DNA of 6,629 nt. Source: Clostridia bacterium (GTDB taxonomy: Bacteria > Bacillota > Clostridia > Oscillospirales > CAG-272). This document shows, in pieces, positions 1 to 5,931 of this stretch. How positions within the stretch are numbered: position 1 is the stretch's first letter; every line of letters begins with the position of its first letter. Below the pieces are notes generated by a model. It ran no database searches, was not told the origin of the DNA, and saw nothing but the letters and a program-made list of their open reading frames with translations. Location of the stretch: contig JAFTKV010000134.1 of NCBI GenBank assembly GCA_017453085.1, positions 1-6,629 of the forward strand, given 5' to 3'. The translations under genes were made by a program, and so were the position numbers.

Positions 1-5
1 GGAGG

Positions 6-37
6 TTTGGAACCCTTTTTTCAAAAAGGGTTCCAAA
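6..37. repeat. Perfect 15-bp palindrome upstream of the peptidase gene
   Basis: Arms 6-20 and 23-37 (TTTGGAACCCTTTTT and its exact complement) are separated by only 2 nt. The end of the right arm lies about 6 nt before the peptidase Shine-Dalgarno site. It could be the terminator of a gene upstream of the window, a structured 5' leader, or one copy of a dispersed intergenic palindrome. No clear U-run follows the stem on the plus strand, so a classical intrinsic terminator is not certain. Confidence 0.75.
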
Positions 38-56
38 ATGAAGAAAGGATTCAATC

Positions 57-1745
57 ATGAAATTTTCCGAAATGCCTTATGAGCGCCCCGACGTGGAGGC
101 GCTGCTTGCCGACCTGGCCGATGCTGCCGCTCGTTTTGAGCAGGCAACCTCCGCGAGTGCTCAGCTGGACGTGCTCCGTGACGTGGAGAAGATCAGTTCC
201 AAATTCGGCACCATGGCGACCATCGCATCCATCCGCAATTCCGTGGACACCCGCGACGAGTTTTACGCGGGAGAAAAAGCCTTCTACGATCAGGTAGGCC
301 CGCTGATTGCAGAGAAGGCACAGCTGCTTTCTCTGGCGATGCTCCGGTCCCCCTTCCGCGCCGAGCTGGAGCGCGAGCTGGGAAAGGTCACCTTCATCAA
401 CACCGAGATGGAGATCAAATCCTTCTCCCCCGAGATCATCCCCCTCATGCAGGAGGAGAACGCCCTCACCTCCGCTTATCAGAAGCTCTACGCTTCCGCA
501 AAGATTCCCTTTGACGGCAAGGAGCTGACCGTGGCACAGCTGGGCATCTATACCCAGTCGCCCGATCGTGCCGTTCGTAAAGCGGCAGTGGAGGCGCAGG
601 CAAGCTTTTTCGACGCCAATCAGGCAGAGTTCGACGAGATCTTCGACAAGCTGGTGAAGAACCGTACCGAGCAGGCGAAAAAGCTGGGCTTTGACAACTT
701 CGTTCCCCTGGGCTATCTCCGCCGTCAGCGCAACTGCTACGGTCTTCCCGAGGTTGCCACCTTCCGCCGCCAGATCATCGAGGACGTAGTCCCCGTGGTG
801 GACAAGATCAAGGCGCGCCAGAAGGAGCGCATCGGTGTTGCCGACTTCAAGTTCTACGATAACGGCTTCGTCTTCCCCGACGGCAATCCCACCCCCAAGG
901 GCACTCCCGAGGAGATCCTTGCCGCAGGACGTCAGATGTATACCGAGCTTTCTCCCGAAACTGCCGATTTTATTGCCCAGATGTTTGAGATGGATCTCTT
1001 CGACGTGTTGGCAAAAGAGGGAAAAGCTCCCGGCGGCTACTGCACCGAGCTGTCCGAGTACCGGGTACCCTTCATCTTCTCCAACTTCAACGGCACCGCA
1101 GGCGACGTGGATGTTCTCACTCACGAGGCGGGTCACGCATTCGCCGCCTATATGGCCTACCGTCACATTCCCTGGTCCATGAGCCGCCAGCCCTCTATGG
1201 AAGGCTGTGAGACCCACTCCATGTCCATGGAGTTCCTCACCTCTCCCTGGCACCACCTCTTCTTCAAGGAGGACACCGCCAAGTACGCTCAGTCTCACGC
1301 GGAGGATGCGCTGATCTTCCTGCCCTACGGCACCATGGTCGACCACTTCCAGGAGATCGTTTACTCTCATCCCGAGTTGACTCCCGCAGAGCGCAACGCC
1401 GAGTGGGCAAAGCTGGAGAAGATCTACCGTCCCTATCTGGATATGGAGGGCGTACCCTTCTACGGCAGAGGCGCGGGCTGGCAGAGACAGCTGCACATCT
1501 ATCTCTATCCCTTCTACTATCTGGACTATTGCATGGCACAGGCAATGTCGCTGGAGTTCTTCTCGCTCCACCTGCAGGACGCCAAGTATGCATGGGAAAA
1601 GTACCTGGATTTCGTGAAGCTGGGTGGAACCAAGACCTTCGTAGGCCTTATCGAGGCGGTTGGTCTCAAGTCTCCTCTGAAGGAAGGCACGCTGAAGGCC
1701 ATCACCGCCGAGCTGGACGAGTGGCTGGACAAAAACAGCATCTGA
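57..1745 (+). CDS. M3 family oligoendopeptidase (zinc metallopeptidase)
   Basis: This 562-residue protein is expected to cleave short peptides in the cytoplasm; no signal peptide or membrane segment is visible. The zinc-site motif HEAGH is at residues 356-360 (ligands H356 and H360, catalytic E357). A glutamate 29 residues after the first histidine (E385, in CETHS) sits where family M3 carries its third ligand. A C-terminal H480 followed by PFYYLDY (485-491) matches the conserved substrate-binding region of M3 oligoendopeptidases. The length fits the roughly 550-570-residue oligoendopeptidase subgroup (TIGR02289-like) rather than the longer PepF proper, so no symbol is given. The ATG at 57 is preceded by AAAGG at 44-48, 8 nt away; the ATG at 38 is in another frame. 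The gene is intact, converges on the lipoprotein block and has no evident functional link to it. Family assignment is firm; the substrate is unknown. Confidence 0.95.
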   Translation: MKFSEMPYERPDVEALLADLADAAARFEQATSASAQLDVLRDVEKISSKFGTMATIASIRNSVDTRDEFYAGEKAFYDQVGPLIAEKAQLLSLAMLRSPFRAELERELGKVTFINTEMEIKSFSPEIIPLMQEENALTSAYQKLYASAKIPFDGKELTVAQLGIYTQSPDRAVRKAAVEAQASFFDANQAEFDEIFDKLVKNRTEQAKKLGFDNFVPLGYLRRQRNCYGLPEVATFRRQIIEDVVPVVDKIKARQKERIGVADFKFYDNGFVFPDGNPTPKGTPEEILAAGRQMYTELSPETADFIAQMFEMDLFDVLAKEGKAPGGYCTELSEYRVPFIFSNFNGTAGDVDVLTHEAGHAFAAYMAYRHIPWSMSRQPSMEGCETHSMSMEFLTSPWHHLFFKEDTAKYAQSHAEDALIFLPYGTMVDHFQEIVYSHPELTPAERNAEWAKLEKIYRPYLDMEGVPFYGRGAGWQRQLHIYLYPFYYLDYCMAQAMSLEFFSLHLQDAKYAWEKYLDFVKLGGTKTFVGLIEAVGLKSPLKEGTLKAITAELDEWLDKNSI

Positions 1746-1759
1746 TCGACCCCTTATCA

Positions 1760-1803
1760 AATCAATCCCCTCTATATGGCTTGCCATATAGAGGGGATTG
1801 ATT
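1760..1803. repeat. Perfect 21-bp palindrome, 2-nt loop, between convergent genes
   Basis: The arms 1760-1780 and 1783-1803 are exact inverted copies (core CAATCCCCTCTATATGGC) around a TT centre. The element starts 14 nt after the peptidase stop codon and overlaps the last two bases of the TAA stop of the minus-strand lipoprotein gene. Its position suggests a bidirectional terminator for the convergent genes, but neither strand has a proper U-tract after the stem. A dispersed palindromic repeat or an mRNA 3'-end stabilising hairpin is equally possible. Confidence 0.8.
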
Positions 1804-2488
1804 AGTTGGGGAGCGTCACACTAATGTCGGTGTACTCCATGCTCATTTTATAGGAGAAGGTGCCGTATTCGTCGGTGGTGGACATATACAGATAGTAGGT
1901 ATCGCCGCTTTGCATCAGATAGGCGGTCATATCCGTCCAGCTTGCGCCGAAATAATCGGTCATTTCCGTGGATTTCATCACGCACTTGCCGGTTTTGGCA
2001 TCGTAGGGCTCGTAGGTGTTGGAGGAGAACAGCCATTCCAGACGTTCGTTCATTCCCTGAATGGTGAAGGCCTGCTGGAGGCAGGACACCCAATCGGGCA
2101 CGGTTTCTGCAACCGAAACGCTCTCCCACTCTCCGCCCACGGTCTGGTAGCCCAGCTTGGCATCCAGATCGTAGTAATACACGTTCTGCTCGTCGTTGTC
2201 CTGTAGAGTGACCTTGACCAGCTGCCCGTCCTTTTCTACTACGGCGGATTCGCTGATTCCCGCTTCTCCGTCGTCGCCCGTTTCGGTGTAGACGACCGTA
2301 AGCCGCATTTTGCCTGCACCGGTCAGCTTTCGGAAGACCTCCTCGGGGGTATAGGGCTGAGAAGCCGTGCTGGGAGCGGGCTCGTTACTGCTTAACCTGC
2401 CGTCGCTATCGTCCTGACAGCCAATCAGCACAAGGGCAAGCAGCATTGCGCTGAGACAAATGGCTACAAGCTTTGCAAATCGTTTCAT
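1802..2488 (-). CDS. Lipoprotein with YYDL/LP repeat-family domain (last gene of three-gene operon)
   Basis: This 228-residue protein has a type II signal peptide: basic MKRFAK, a hydrophobic stretch, and lipobox LIGC with lipidated C24. A short Ser/Pro/Ala-rich spacer leads into the domain shared with its neighbours. That domain has YTPEEVF at 46-52, VEKDG at 84-88, YYYDL at 104-108, W121, a WLF...Y segment around 162-169, and a terminal VTLPN. The rest is predicted mostly beta strand. It should be anchored to the outer face of the cytoplasmic membrane; its function is unknown. The start is fixed by AAGGAG at 2496-2501, 7 nt upstream of ATG. It follows the 2553-3287 gene by 64 nt, or 21 nt if that gene's frameshift is repaired. 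No promoter is visible in between, so co-transcription is likely. Unlike the 2553-3287 product it has no tail after the LP motif: its stop codon merges into the 1760-1803 palindrome. Confidence 0.88.
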   Translation of the reverse strand: MKRFAKLVAICLSAMLLALVLIGCQDDSDGRLSSNEPAPSTASQPYTPEEVFRKLTGAGKMRLTVVYTETGDDGEAGISESAVVEKDGQLVKVTLQDNDEQNVYYYDLDAKLGYQTVGGEWESVSVAETVPDWVSCLQQAFTIQGMNERLEWLFSSNTYEPYDAKTGKCVMKSTEMTDYFGASWTDMTAYLMQSGDTYYLYMSTTDEYGTFSYKMSMEYTDISVTLPN

Positions 2489-2495
2489 CGGGTAA

Positions 2496-2501
2496 CTCCT
2501 T
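2496..2501 (-). promoter_or_regulatory. Ribosome binding site AAGGAG for the 1802-2488 gene
   Basis: A near-consensus Shine-Dalgarno site lies 7 nt before the ATG at 2488. It is just beyond the TGA at 2510-2512 that would end the frame-repaired upstream gene, which would be tight operon packing. Confidence 0.75.
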
Positions 2502-2509
2502 GGTTGGGA

Positions 2510-2552
2510 TCATGCGGTCGCTTCGTCGGTTGTGGCTTCGTCGGTTGCCGCT
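2510..2552 (-). pseudogene. Out-of-frame C-terminal tail of the upstream lipoprotein
   Basis: In the frame one base away from that of the 2553-3287 gene, the DNA after its stop reads as a clean continuation. From about 2566 it gives P-S followed by three T-D-E-A units separated by one or two Ala/Thr residues, ending in TGA at 2510-2512. Removing one C from the six-C run (G2564-G2569 on the plus strand) joins the two frames and gives a 258-residue protein instead of 244. Acidic Thr/Asp/Glu/Ala tails suit an extracellular lipoprotein. This could be a real inactivating indel, a phase-variable tract, a slippage site or a sequencing error. Confidence 0.7.
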
Positions 2553-2560
2553 TCATCGGT
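2516..2560 (-). repeat. Three tandem 15-bp repeats encoding TDEA units
   Basis: There are three 15-bp units (2546-2560, 2531-2545, 2516-2530), each beginning ACCGAYGAAGC on the minus strand and differing in the last few bases. Differences fall largely at codon third positions of the shifted frame, as expected of a repeat that was translated as T-D-E-A-x. Confidence 0.8.
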
Positions 2561-3287
2561 GGAGGGGGGCCTCCTCCGTATCGGGAGCGGCTGTTCCGCT
2601 CTGCCCGGGAGTGTTGAAGTCGTAGGTAGGCATTTCCACGCTGACGTTTCGGAAAAGGATCTTGGTGGTCATGGTGACGGTGTTGCCCGCCTCCTTGGTC
2701 ACCACGTCAAAAGTGTAGCTTTCGCCGTCCGAGATCATTTTGACGGTGACGGTGGCACTGGAGCTGACGATCAACTCGTGGATCGCTTCCTCGGTCAGGA
2801 CGTACTTGCCGCCGCTTTGAGTGTAATGATCGGTGTCAAACAGCAGTTCTGCGGGCGTGCAGTTTTCGATGAGTGCCTCGATGCTGAATTTTTCGGAATC
2901 CTCCAGCACGTACCATTCGTCCTCGCCGCTGGGAGCAATGCAGATGCTCTTGGCCAGATCGATATAGATTATCGTGCTCGTATCGTAGCGGTCGTCCTCG
3001 GCGTCCTGATGAACGGTGTATCGCAGCGTGTCGCCGTCCTTCTCCAGCATATAGGTCATGGAGATCTTGGCATCGACCACGTTCCGATCCATCACGGTGA
3101 TAAAGACGAAATCATCGGTCTTCAAAAGGGTTTCGTAGACCTCCTCGGGGGTCAGCCCCTCGTAGGTAACGTTGGTGTCGGTTGCGGCGGGAGCGTCGGT
3201 GTCATCCTCAGATCCGCAGGCGGTGATGAGTGACAGGACCAGCAGTCCTGCCGTCAGAAGAGATGTCAGTTTGCTAAATCGCATCAT
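2553..3287 (-). CDS. Lipoprotein with YYDL/LP repeat-family domain, apparent 3' frameshift
   Basis: As read, this is a 244-residue lipoprotein with an MMRFSK n-region, a hydrophobic stretch and lipobox ITAC with C24. The shared domain follows: LTPEEVY at 45-51, LEKDG at 81-85, YIDL at 108-111 (the YYDL equivalent), W125, LLFDTDHY at 148-155, and VEMP at 217-220. It then enters a polar tail that ends abruptly as APLHR. The tail is probably frameshifted at a six-C run (2564-2569); one C fewer would extend it through three TDEA repeats to a stop at 2510. Three candidate starts lie in a row: TTG at 3290, ATG at 3287 and ATG at 3284. AGAGG at 3295-3299 is 7 nt from the ATG at 3287, and that choice puts the lipobox cysteine at 24 as in its neighbours. 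It starts 16 nt after the stop of the 3304-4707 gene, so translation is likely coupled within one operon. Function unknown. Confidence 0.87.
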   Translation of the reverse strand: MMRFSKLTSLLTAGLLVLSLITACGSEDDTDAPAATDTNVTYEGLTPEEVYETLLKTDDFVFITVMDRNVVDAKISMTYMLEKDGDTLRYTVHQDAEDDRYDTSTIIYIDLAKSICIAPSGEDEWYVLEDSEKFSIEALIENCTPAELLFDTDHYTQSGGKYVLTEEAIHELIVSSSATVTVKMISDGESYTFDVVTKEAGNTVTMTTKILFRNVSVEMPTYDFNTPGQSGTAAPDTEEAPLHR

Positions 3288-3294
3288 CAATGAT

Positions 3295-3299
3295 CCTCT
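3295..3299 (-). promoter_or_regulatory. Ribosome binding site that decides among three adjacent starts
   Basis: AGAGG on the minus strand is 4 nt from TTG (3290), 7 nt from ATG (3287) and 10 nt from ATG (3284). The middle start has the best spacing. Confidence 0.6.
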
Positions 3300-3303
3300 T
3301 GGG

Positions 3304-4707
3304 TCAGTTCATATCGGGCAGAACCACGTCGGTGTCCTCGTTCAGACGAAAGACGTAGCTGACGGTGTTGCCGGCGGTATCGGTCTCGGTAAAGACGTAA
3401 ATGCCATCCGTCCGCTTCCAGGTTGCCGATGCAATATCGCTGTCCTGCAGCAGCTTGTCTTCAACGGAAAGGGTGGCGTCAGTGTTCTCGAAGCTTTCGA
3501 AATAGCCATCACGGAACAGATAGGCGGAGGAGGTCAGCTCCAGCTGCTGCAGCAGAGAAGGCCAATCGTAGGCGGCGTAGTTTTCGTTCCAGCGATCGTT
3601 CAGATAGTTGTAGCTGTATCCGCTTTCCAGATCGTAGTAGATGGAGGAGACTGCCTCGCCGTTTGCAATGCGGGTGACCAGTGCCAGATCTCCTGTTTTT
3701 TCCACGGAATAGCCGTTATCGCCGATCAGCACGTCCAATGCGAGCTCCTCTGCGCTGTAGACCGCCTTATACAGATCGGAGGGGGAAAGGAAGCCGGCAA
3801 CGGGAGAGGGGGAGGGAGAGGGTTGAGGAGCTACGGTGCCTTCTTCCTTGCCTTCCTCCTTGTGATCGGGGGAAGGATCGGTATTGTCGGGCGTAGCAGA
3901 GCCGTTCTCGTCGGGATTGACGGGATTTTTGCTATCTTCTTTGTTGCTCTCTCCGGTGGAGGGAAGAGGCTCTGCGTCGGGCAGATCAACGCTGACGGCA
4001 GAGAAGGAGACCTTCAGCTCCATCGTCAAGCTCTGATCGGTAGCGATGATCGACAGAAGATAGGTGTAACCTTCTTCGCTCGGAGTCATACTCATCGTAT
4101 AAGCGGCACCCTCGGGACCGTTTTCAAAGAACTTCTTCAGCGACTCGGTCTTGGCAAGATAACCTGCGACTGCGTTATAGGGATGATAGTGGTCATCCTC
4201 AAACAGCAATCCTACCGAATCCTGAGTCAGATTTTCCAGCAAGGACTGCAGGGTGAAATCCTCGGTGACGTAGATCCATTTTTCGTCACTCTGCTCGTAC
4301 CAGTAACGGGTGTTCAGATCGTAGTACGTCGTATCGGTTTCGGATTCATCGGCGCTTTGGTAGGTCTCGCCCAGACGGAAGAGGTTGCCGTCCTTTTCCA
4401 TTTTCAGCGTGCCGGTTGCGCTTTCTCCGTAGATTGTGCGGTGCATGGTGACGATCGCGGTAAAATCGTCCGCCTGCAGCAAGGCTTGATAAACGCCTTC
4501 GGGAGTTAGACCGTCGTAGCGTTGGTCGGTGCTGCCGTCGGAATTACCGTTGCCGTTGGAATTGCCGTTCTGGCTGCCGCCTTGCTCGGTGGGATTGTCA
4601 TTTCCGCCAACCGAAATGCTGCCGCCTGCGCCGCCGCAGGACAAAAGGGAGGTGGTGAGGAGCGCACTCGCCGTCAAAATAGCGAGGCATCGGATCAATT
4701 TATTCAT
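3304..4707 (-). CDS. Two-domain lipoprotein, tandem YYDL/LP repeat-family domains
   Basis: This 467-residue lipoprotein has lipobox LLSC with C24, followed by a Gly/Asn/Ser-rich spacer (25-62). Domain A (about 67-244) shows LTPEGVY, MEKDG at 103-107, YYDL at 128-131, W144, LLFEDDHY and VDLP. A charged, Pro-rich linker (246-304), ending in a PSPSPSP run, leads to domain B (306-465). Domain B has LSPSDLY, YYDL at 357-360, W373, YLFRDGYF and a terminal VVLPD. Domain A resembles the 2553-3287 product more than it resembles domain B, so B is the diverged copy. The start is the ATG at 4707 with GAAAGGA at 4716-4722, 8 nt away. An in-frame upstream ATG at 4794 would precede the promoter and is not used. 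This is the first gene of a likely three-gene operon behind a consensus sigma-A promoter. It should be anchored outside the membrane, with the linker spacing two modules. The function is unknown; a beta-rich ligand- or peptidoglycan-proximal role is only a guess. Confidence 0.9.
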   Translation of the reverse strand: MNKLIRCLAILTASALLTTSLLSCGGAGGSISVGGNDNPTEQGGSQNGNSNGNGNSDGSTDQRYDGLTPEGVYQALLQADDFTAIVTMHRTIYGESATGTLKMEKDGNLFRLGETYQSADESETDTTYYDLNTRYWYEQSDEKWIYVTEDFTLQSLLENLTQDSVGLLFEDDHYHPYNAVAGYLAKTESLKKFFENGPEGAAYTMSMTPSEEGYTYLLSIIATDQSLTMELKVSFSAVSVDLPDAEPLPSTGESNKEDSKNPVNPDENGSATPDNTDPSPDHKEEGKEEGTVAPQPSPSPSPVAGFLSPSDLYKAVYSAEELALDVLIGDNGYSVEKTGDLALVTRIANGEAVSSIYYDLESGYSYNYLNDRWNENYAAYDWPSLLQQLELTSSAYLFRDGYFESFENTDATLSVEDKLLQDSDIASATWKRTDGIYVFTETDTAGNTVSYVFRLNEDTDVVLPDMN

Positions 4708-4715
4708 CGTTGGAG

Positions 4716-4722
4716 TCCTTTC
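4716..4722 (-). promoter_or_regulatory. Ribosome binding site GAAAGGA for the 3304-4707 gene
   Basis: This site lies 8 nt upstream of the ATG at 4707. It fixes that start over the upstream in-frame ATG at 4794, which has no such site. Confidence 0.75.
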
Positions 4723-4747
4723 ATGATAACGGGATATTCTAACAGAC

Positions 4748-4776
4748 AGTATACCACCGATCTGTCGATTTGTCAA
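4748..4776 (-). promoter_or_regulatory. Consensus sigma-A promoter for the three-gene lipoprotein operon
   Basis: On the minus strand, -35 TTGACA (4771-4776, perfect) and -10 TATACT (4748-4753, five of six to TATAAT) are separated by exactly 17 bp. The expected transcription start is near 4741, leaving a leader of about 34 nt before ATG 4707. Such a strong match suggests high basal expression unless a repressor acts. A weak dyad (ACAGA at 4742-4746 and TCTGT at 4761-4765) overlaps the -10 region. Confidence 0.88.
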
Positions 4777-4786
4777 GAGAAAACCC

Positions 4787-4825
4787 AAAAACACACCCCA
4801 AAAGCCTGCTTTCGGGGTGTGTTTT
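4787..4825 (-). terminator. Intrinsic terminator of the 4838-5821 lipoprotein gene
   Basis: A 12-bp stem pairs AAAACACACCCC (4788-4799) with its exact complement (4814-4825). It is extended inward by AAAGC/GCTTT after one mismatch, with a very short loop. On the minus strand the stem runs into TTTTT, GGG, TTTT, giving the U-rich tail. It begins 13 nt after the TAA at 4838-4840 and ends about 10 nt before the -35 of the next promoter, insulating the two transcription units. Confidence 0.85.
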
Positions 4826-4837
4826 CATCGGAATCGA

Positions 4838-5821
4838 TTACAGCTGATCGACAATGTCCTCTTCTTCGGTAACGGGCAGCGTTTCTGCCTCGTCATCTTC
4901 GTCGCCGAAGAGACCGCCCAGCAGATCCTCTGCCTCCACCTTTACGGCGTCGGACATATCGGGCTTCACCAGCTTGTCAGCTGCGCTGTCAAAATCGCCG
5001 TAGGTGGCGGTGACCTCCATGGAAGCGGACACCTCACCCAGAGGAATATCGCTGTTCTCGGCGTCGGGGAGCTCGCTGAGATCCATGGACATGCCCAGGT
5101 GCATGGTCATTTCGCTGATGCAGTAATCCTTGGTGACCGTCATTTCGATCTCCACGTCGGACAGATCGATCTGATAGCCCTCCAGCATCTCGGAATCCAG
5201 CACGGAATCCAGCAGTCCACTGCCTGCCTTCAGTCCGGAGATCACCAGCAGATAGCCGTCCTCGGAGGAGTAGAGCTTAAAGGACTCGAAGTATGTAGCA
5301 TCCAGCTCCAGAACCCCCTCGTTGTCACTTTGGAGATACTCCATCAGCTCGGGGGTCATATCGGCAACCATCTTCTCCTCACCGTTGTCCATGAAGTAGA
5401 CCTCTTCGTCAAAGTAGTTGACGGCGGTAGAGGTTTCGCCCATGATGGAAGCGGAGGTTTTGGTGTAATAGCGGCTGCCTTCGGCGTCTGCAATGGCTTC
5501 CACCCCCATTTTCATGGCCATCGTCATGCCCATCATGGAAATGCTCATATTCATTTCCACCTGAGAGGAGTAGCTCTTCAGCTCTCTCATCCGCTGGGAA
5601 ACCTTGCTGAAGACATTGTCCTGGGTCAGGGTATCGGTGACCTCGTTGTCGCCGGTCGTAGGCTCCTCATCCTCGGGAGCGGCGGTAGTCGCTACGGTGG
5701 TGGTTGCGGCAGTCGTTGTAGCGGTGGTTACGGCAGTATCCTCCTCATCGCAGGCAAAGAGAGCGGTGCAGCAGAGCAGTCCGGCCAGCAGAAGAGAAAT
5801 GGATTTGGTAAATTTTCTCAT
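4838..5821 (-). CDS. LolA/DUF6612-like lipoprotein with Met-rich strands
   Basis: This 327-residue lipoprotein has basic MRKFTK, lipobox LFAC with C24, then a Thr/Ala-rich and acidic spacer (25-65). The body starts with an amphipathic helix (about 67-82) and alternating-pattern beta strands. Two are unusually rich in methionine: 90-105, with 8 Met in 16 residues, and 237-246 (EMTMHLGMSM). The strand order around YYTKTSASIMG and VNYFDEEVYFM resembles LolA/LppX-type and DUF6612 lipoproteins, which have an open barrel that can hold a hydrophobic ligand; this is pattern resemblance only. The C-terminus (304-327) is strongly acidic. The start is the ATG at 5821 with GAAAGGA at 5831-5837, 9 nt away. 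The in-frame ATG at 5875 lies upstream of the promoter -10 and is rejected. The gene has its own promoter and terminator, so it is probably monocistronic. It lacks the clear YYDL/LP landmarks of its neighbours. Confidence 0.88.
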   Translation of the reverse strand: MRKFTKSISLLLAGLLCCTALFACDEEDTAVTTATTTAATTTVATTAAPEDEEPTTGDNEVTDTLTQDNVFSKVSQRMRELKSYSSQVEMNMSISMMGMTMAMKMGVEAIADAEGSRYYTKTSASIMGETSTAVNYFDEEVYFMDNGEEKMVADMTPELMEYLQSDNEGVLELDATYFESFKLYSSEDGYLLVISGLKAGSGLLDSVLDSEMLEGYQIDLSDVEIEMTVTKDYCISEMTMHLGMSMDLSELPDAENSDIPLGEVSASMEVTATYGDFDSAADKLVKPDMSDAVKVEAEDLLGGLFGDEDDEAETLPVTEEEDIVDQL

Positions 5822-5830
5822 ATCAGTTCG

Positions 5831-5837
5831 TCCTTTC
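5831..5837 (-). promoter_or_regulatory. Ribosome binding site GAAAGGA for the 4838-5821 gene
   Basis: This site lies 9 nt upstream of the ATG at 5821. It is the same sequence as at the 3304-4707 gene and decides the start over the ATG at 5875. Confidence 0.7.
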
Positions 5838-5863
5838 AGATTAGTTTTCGGATCGTCACCCTC

Positions 5864-5892
5864 AGTATAGCACATTTTTTCGAAAAAGTAAA
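5864..5892 (-). promoter_or_regulatory. Promoter of the 4838-5821 lipoprotein gene (extended -10)
   Basis: On the minus strand a -10 TATACT (5864-5869) is preceded by TGC, forming an extended -10 (TGnTATACT). A weaker -35, TTTACT, lies at 5887-5892 with a 17-bp spacer. The spacer contains an A/T palindrome, TTTTTCGAAAAA (5876-5887). The leader to ATG 5821 would be about 36 nt. Confidence 0.75.
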
Positions 5893-5931
5893 GAGGTTTT
5901 TATTGTTTGGGTGCTGATCTGTGCATTTGTT

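Noticed and set aside
51..1787. 578-codon open frame antisense to the peptidase gene
   Set aside because: It mirrors the peptidase gene codon by codon with no recognisable domain or ribosome binding site. The plus-strand frame encodes a clear M3 peptidase, so this is a codon-bias shadow.
2532..3233. 233-codon plus-strand open frame opposite the 2553-3287 lipoprotein
   Set aside because: It is an antisense shadow with no ribosome binding site, and its composition matches reversed codons of the real gene.
3536..3560. CTGCTGCAGCAG self-complementary stretch inside the two-domain lipoprotein gene
   Set aside because: It is short and explained by Leu-Leu-Gln-Gln codons; it is not comparable to the long perfect palindromes.
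3172..4509. 445-codon plus-strand open frame opposite the two-domain lipoprotein
   Set aside because: It spans two minus-strand genes, has no start signals, and its protein is low-complexity Gly/Val/Ile/Gln. The minus strand has a lipobox, ribosome binding site, promoter and family motifs.
4708..4794. Upstream in-frame start at 4794 for the two-domain lipoprotein
   Set aside because: It would begin upstream of the -35/-10 at 4748-4776, has no Shine-Dalgarno site, and would place 29 extra residues before a normal signal peptide.
5822..5875. Upstream in-frame start at 5875 for the LolA-like lipoprotein
   Set aside because: It lies upstream of the -10 (5864-5869), so it would not be in the mRNA, and it adds a polar segment before the signal peptide.
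4817..5917. 366-codon plus-strand open frame opposite the LolA-like lipoprotein
   Set aside because: It is His/Gly/Leu-rich antisense translation with no domain. It runs across the promoter and terminator of the real minus-strand gene.
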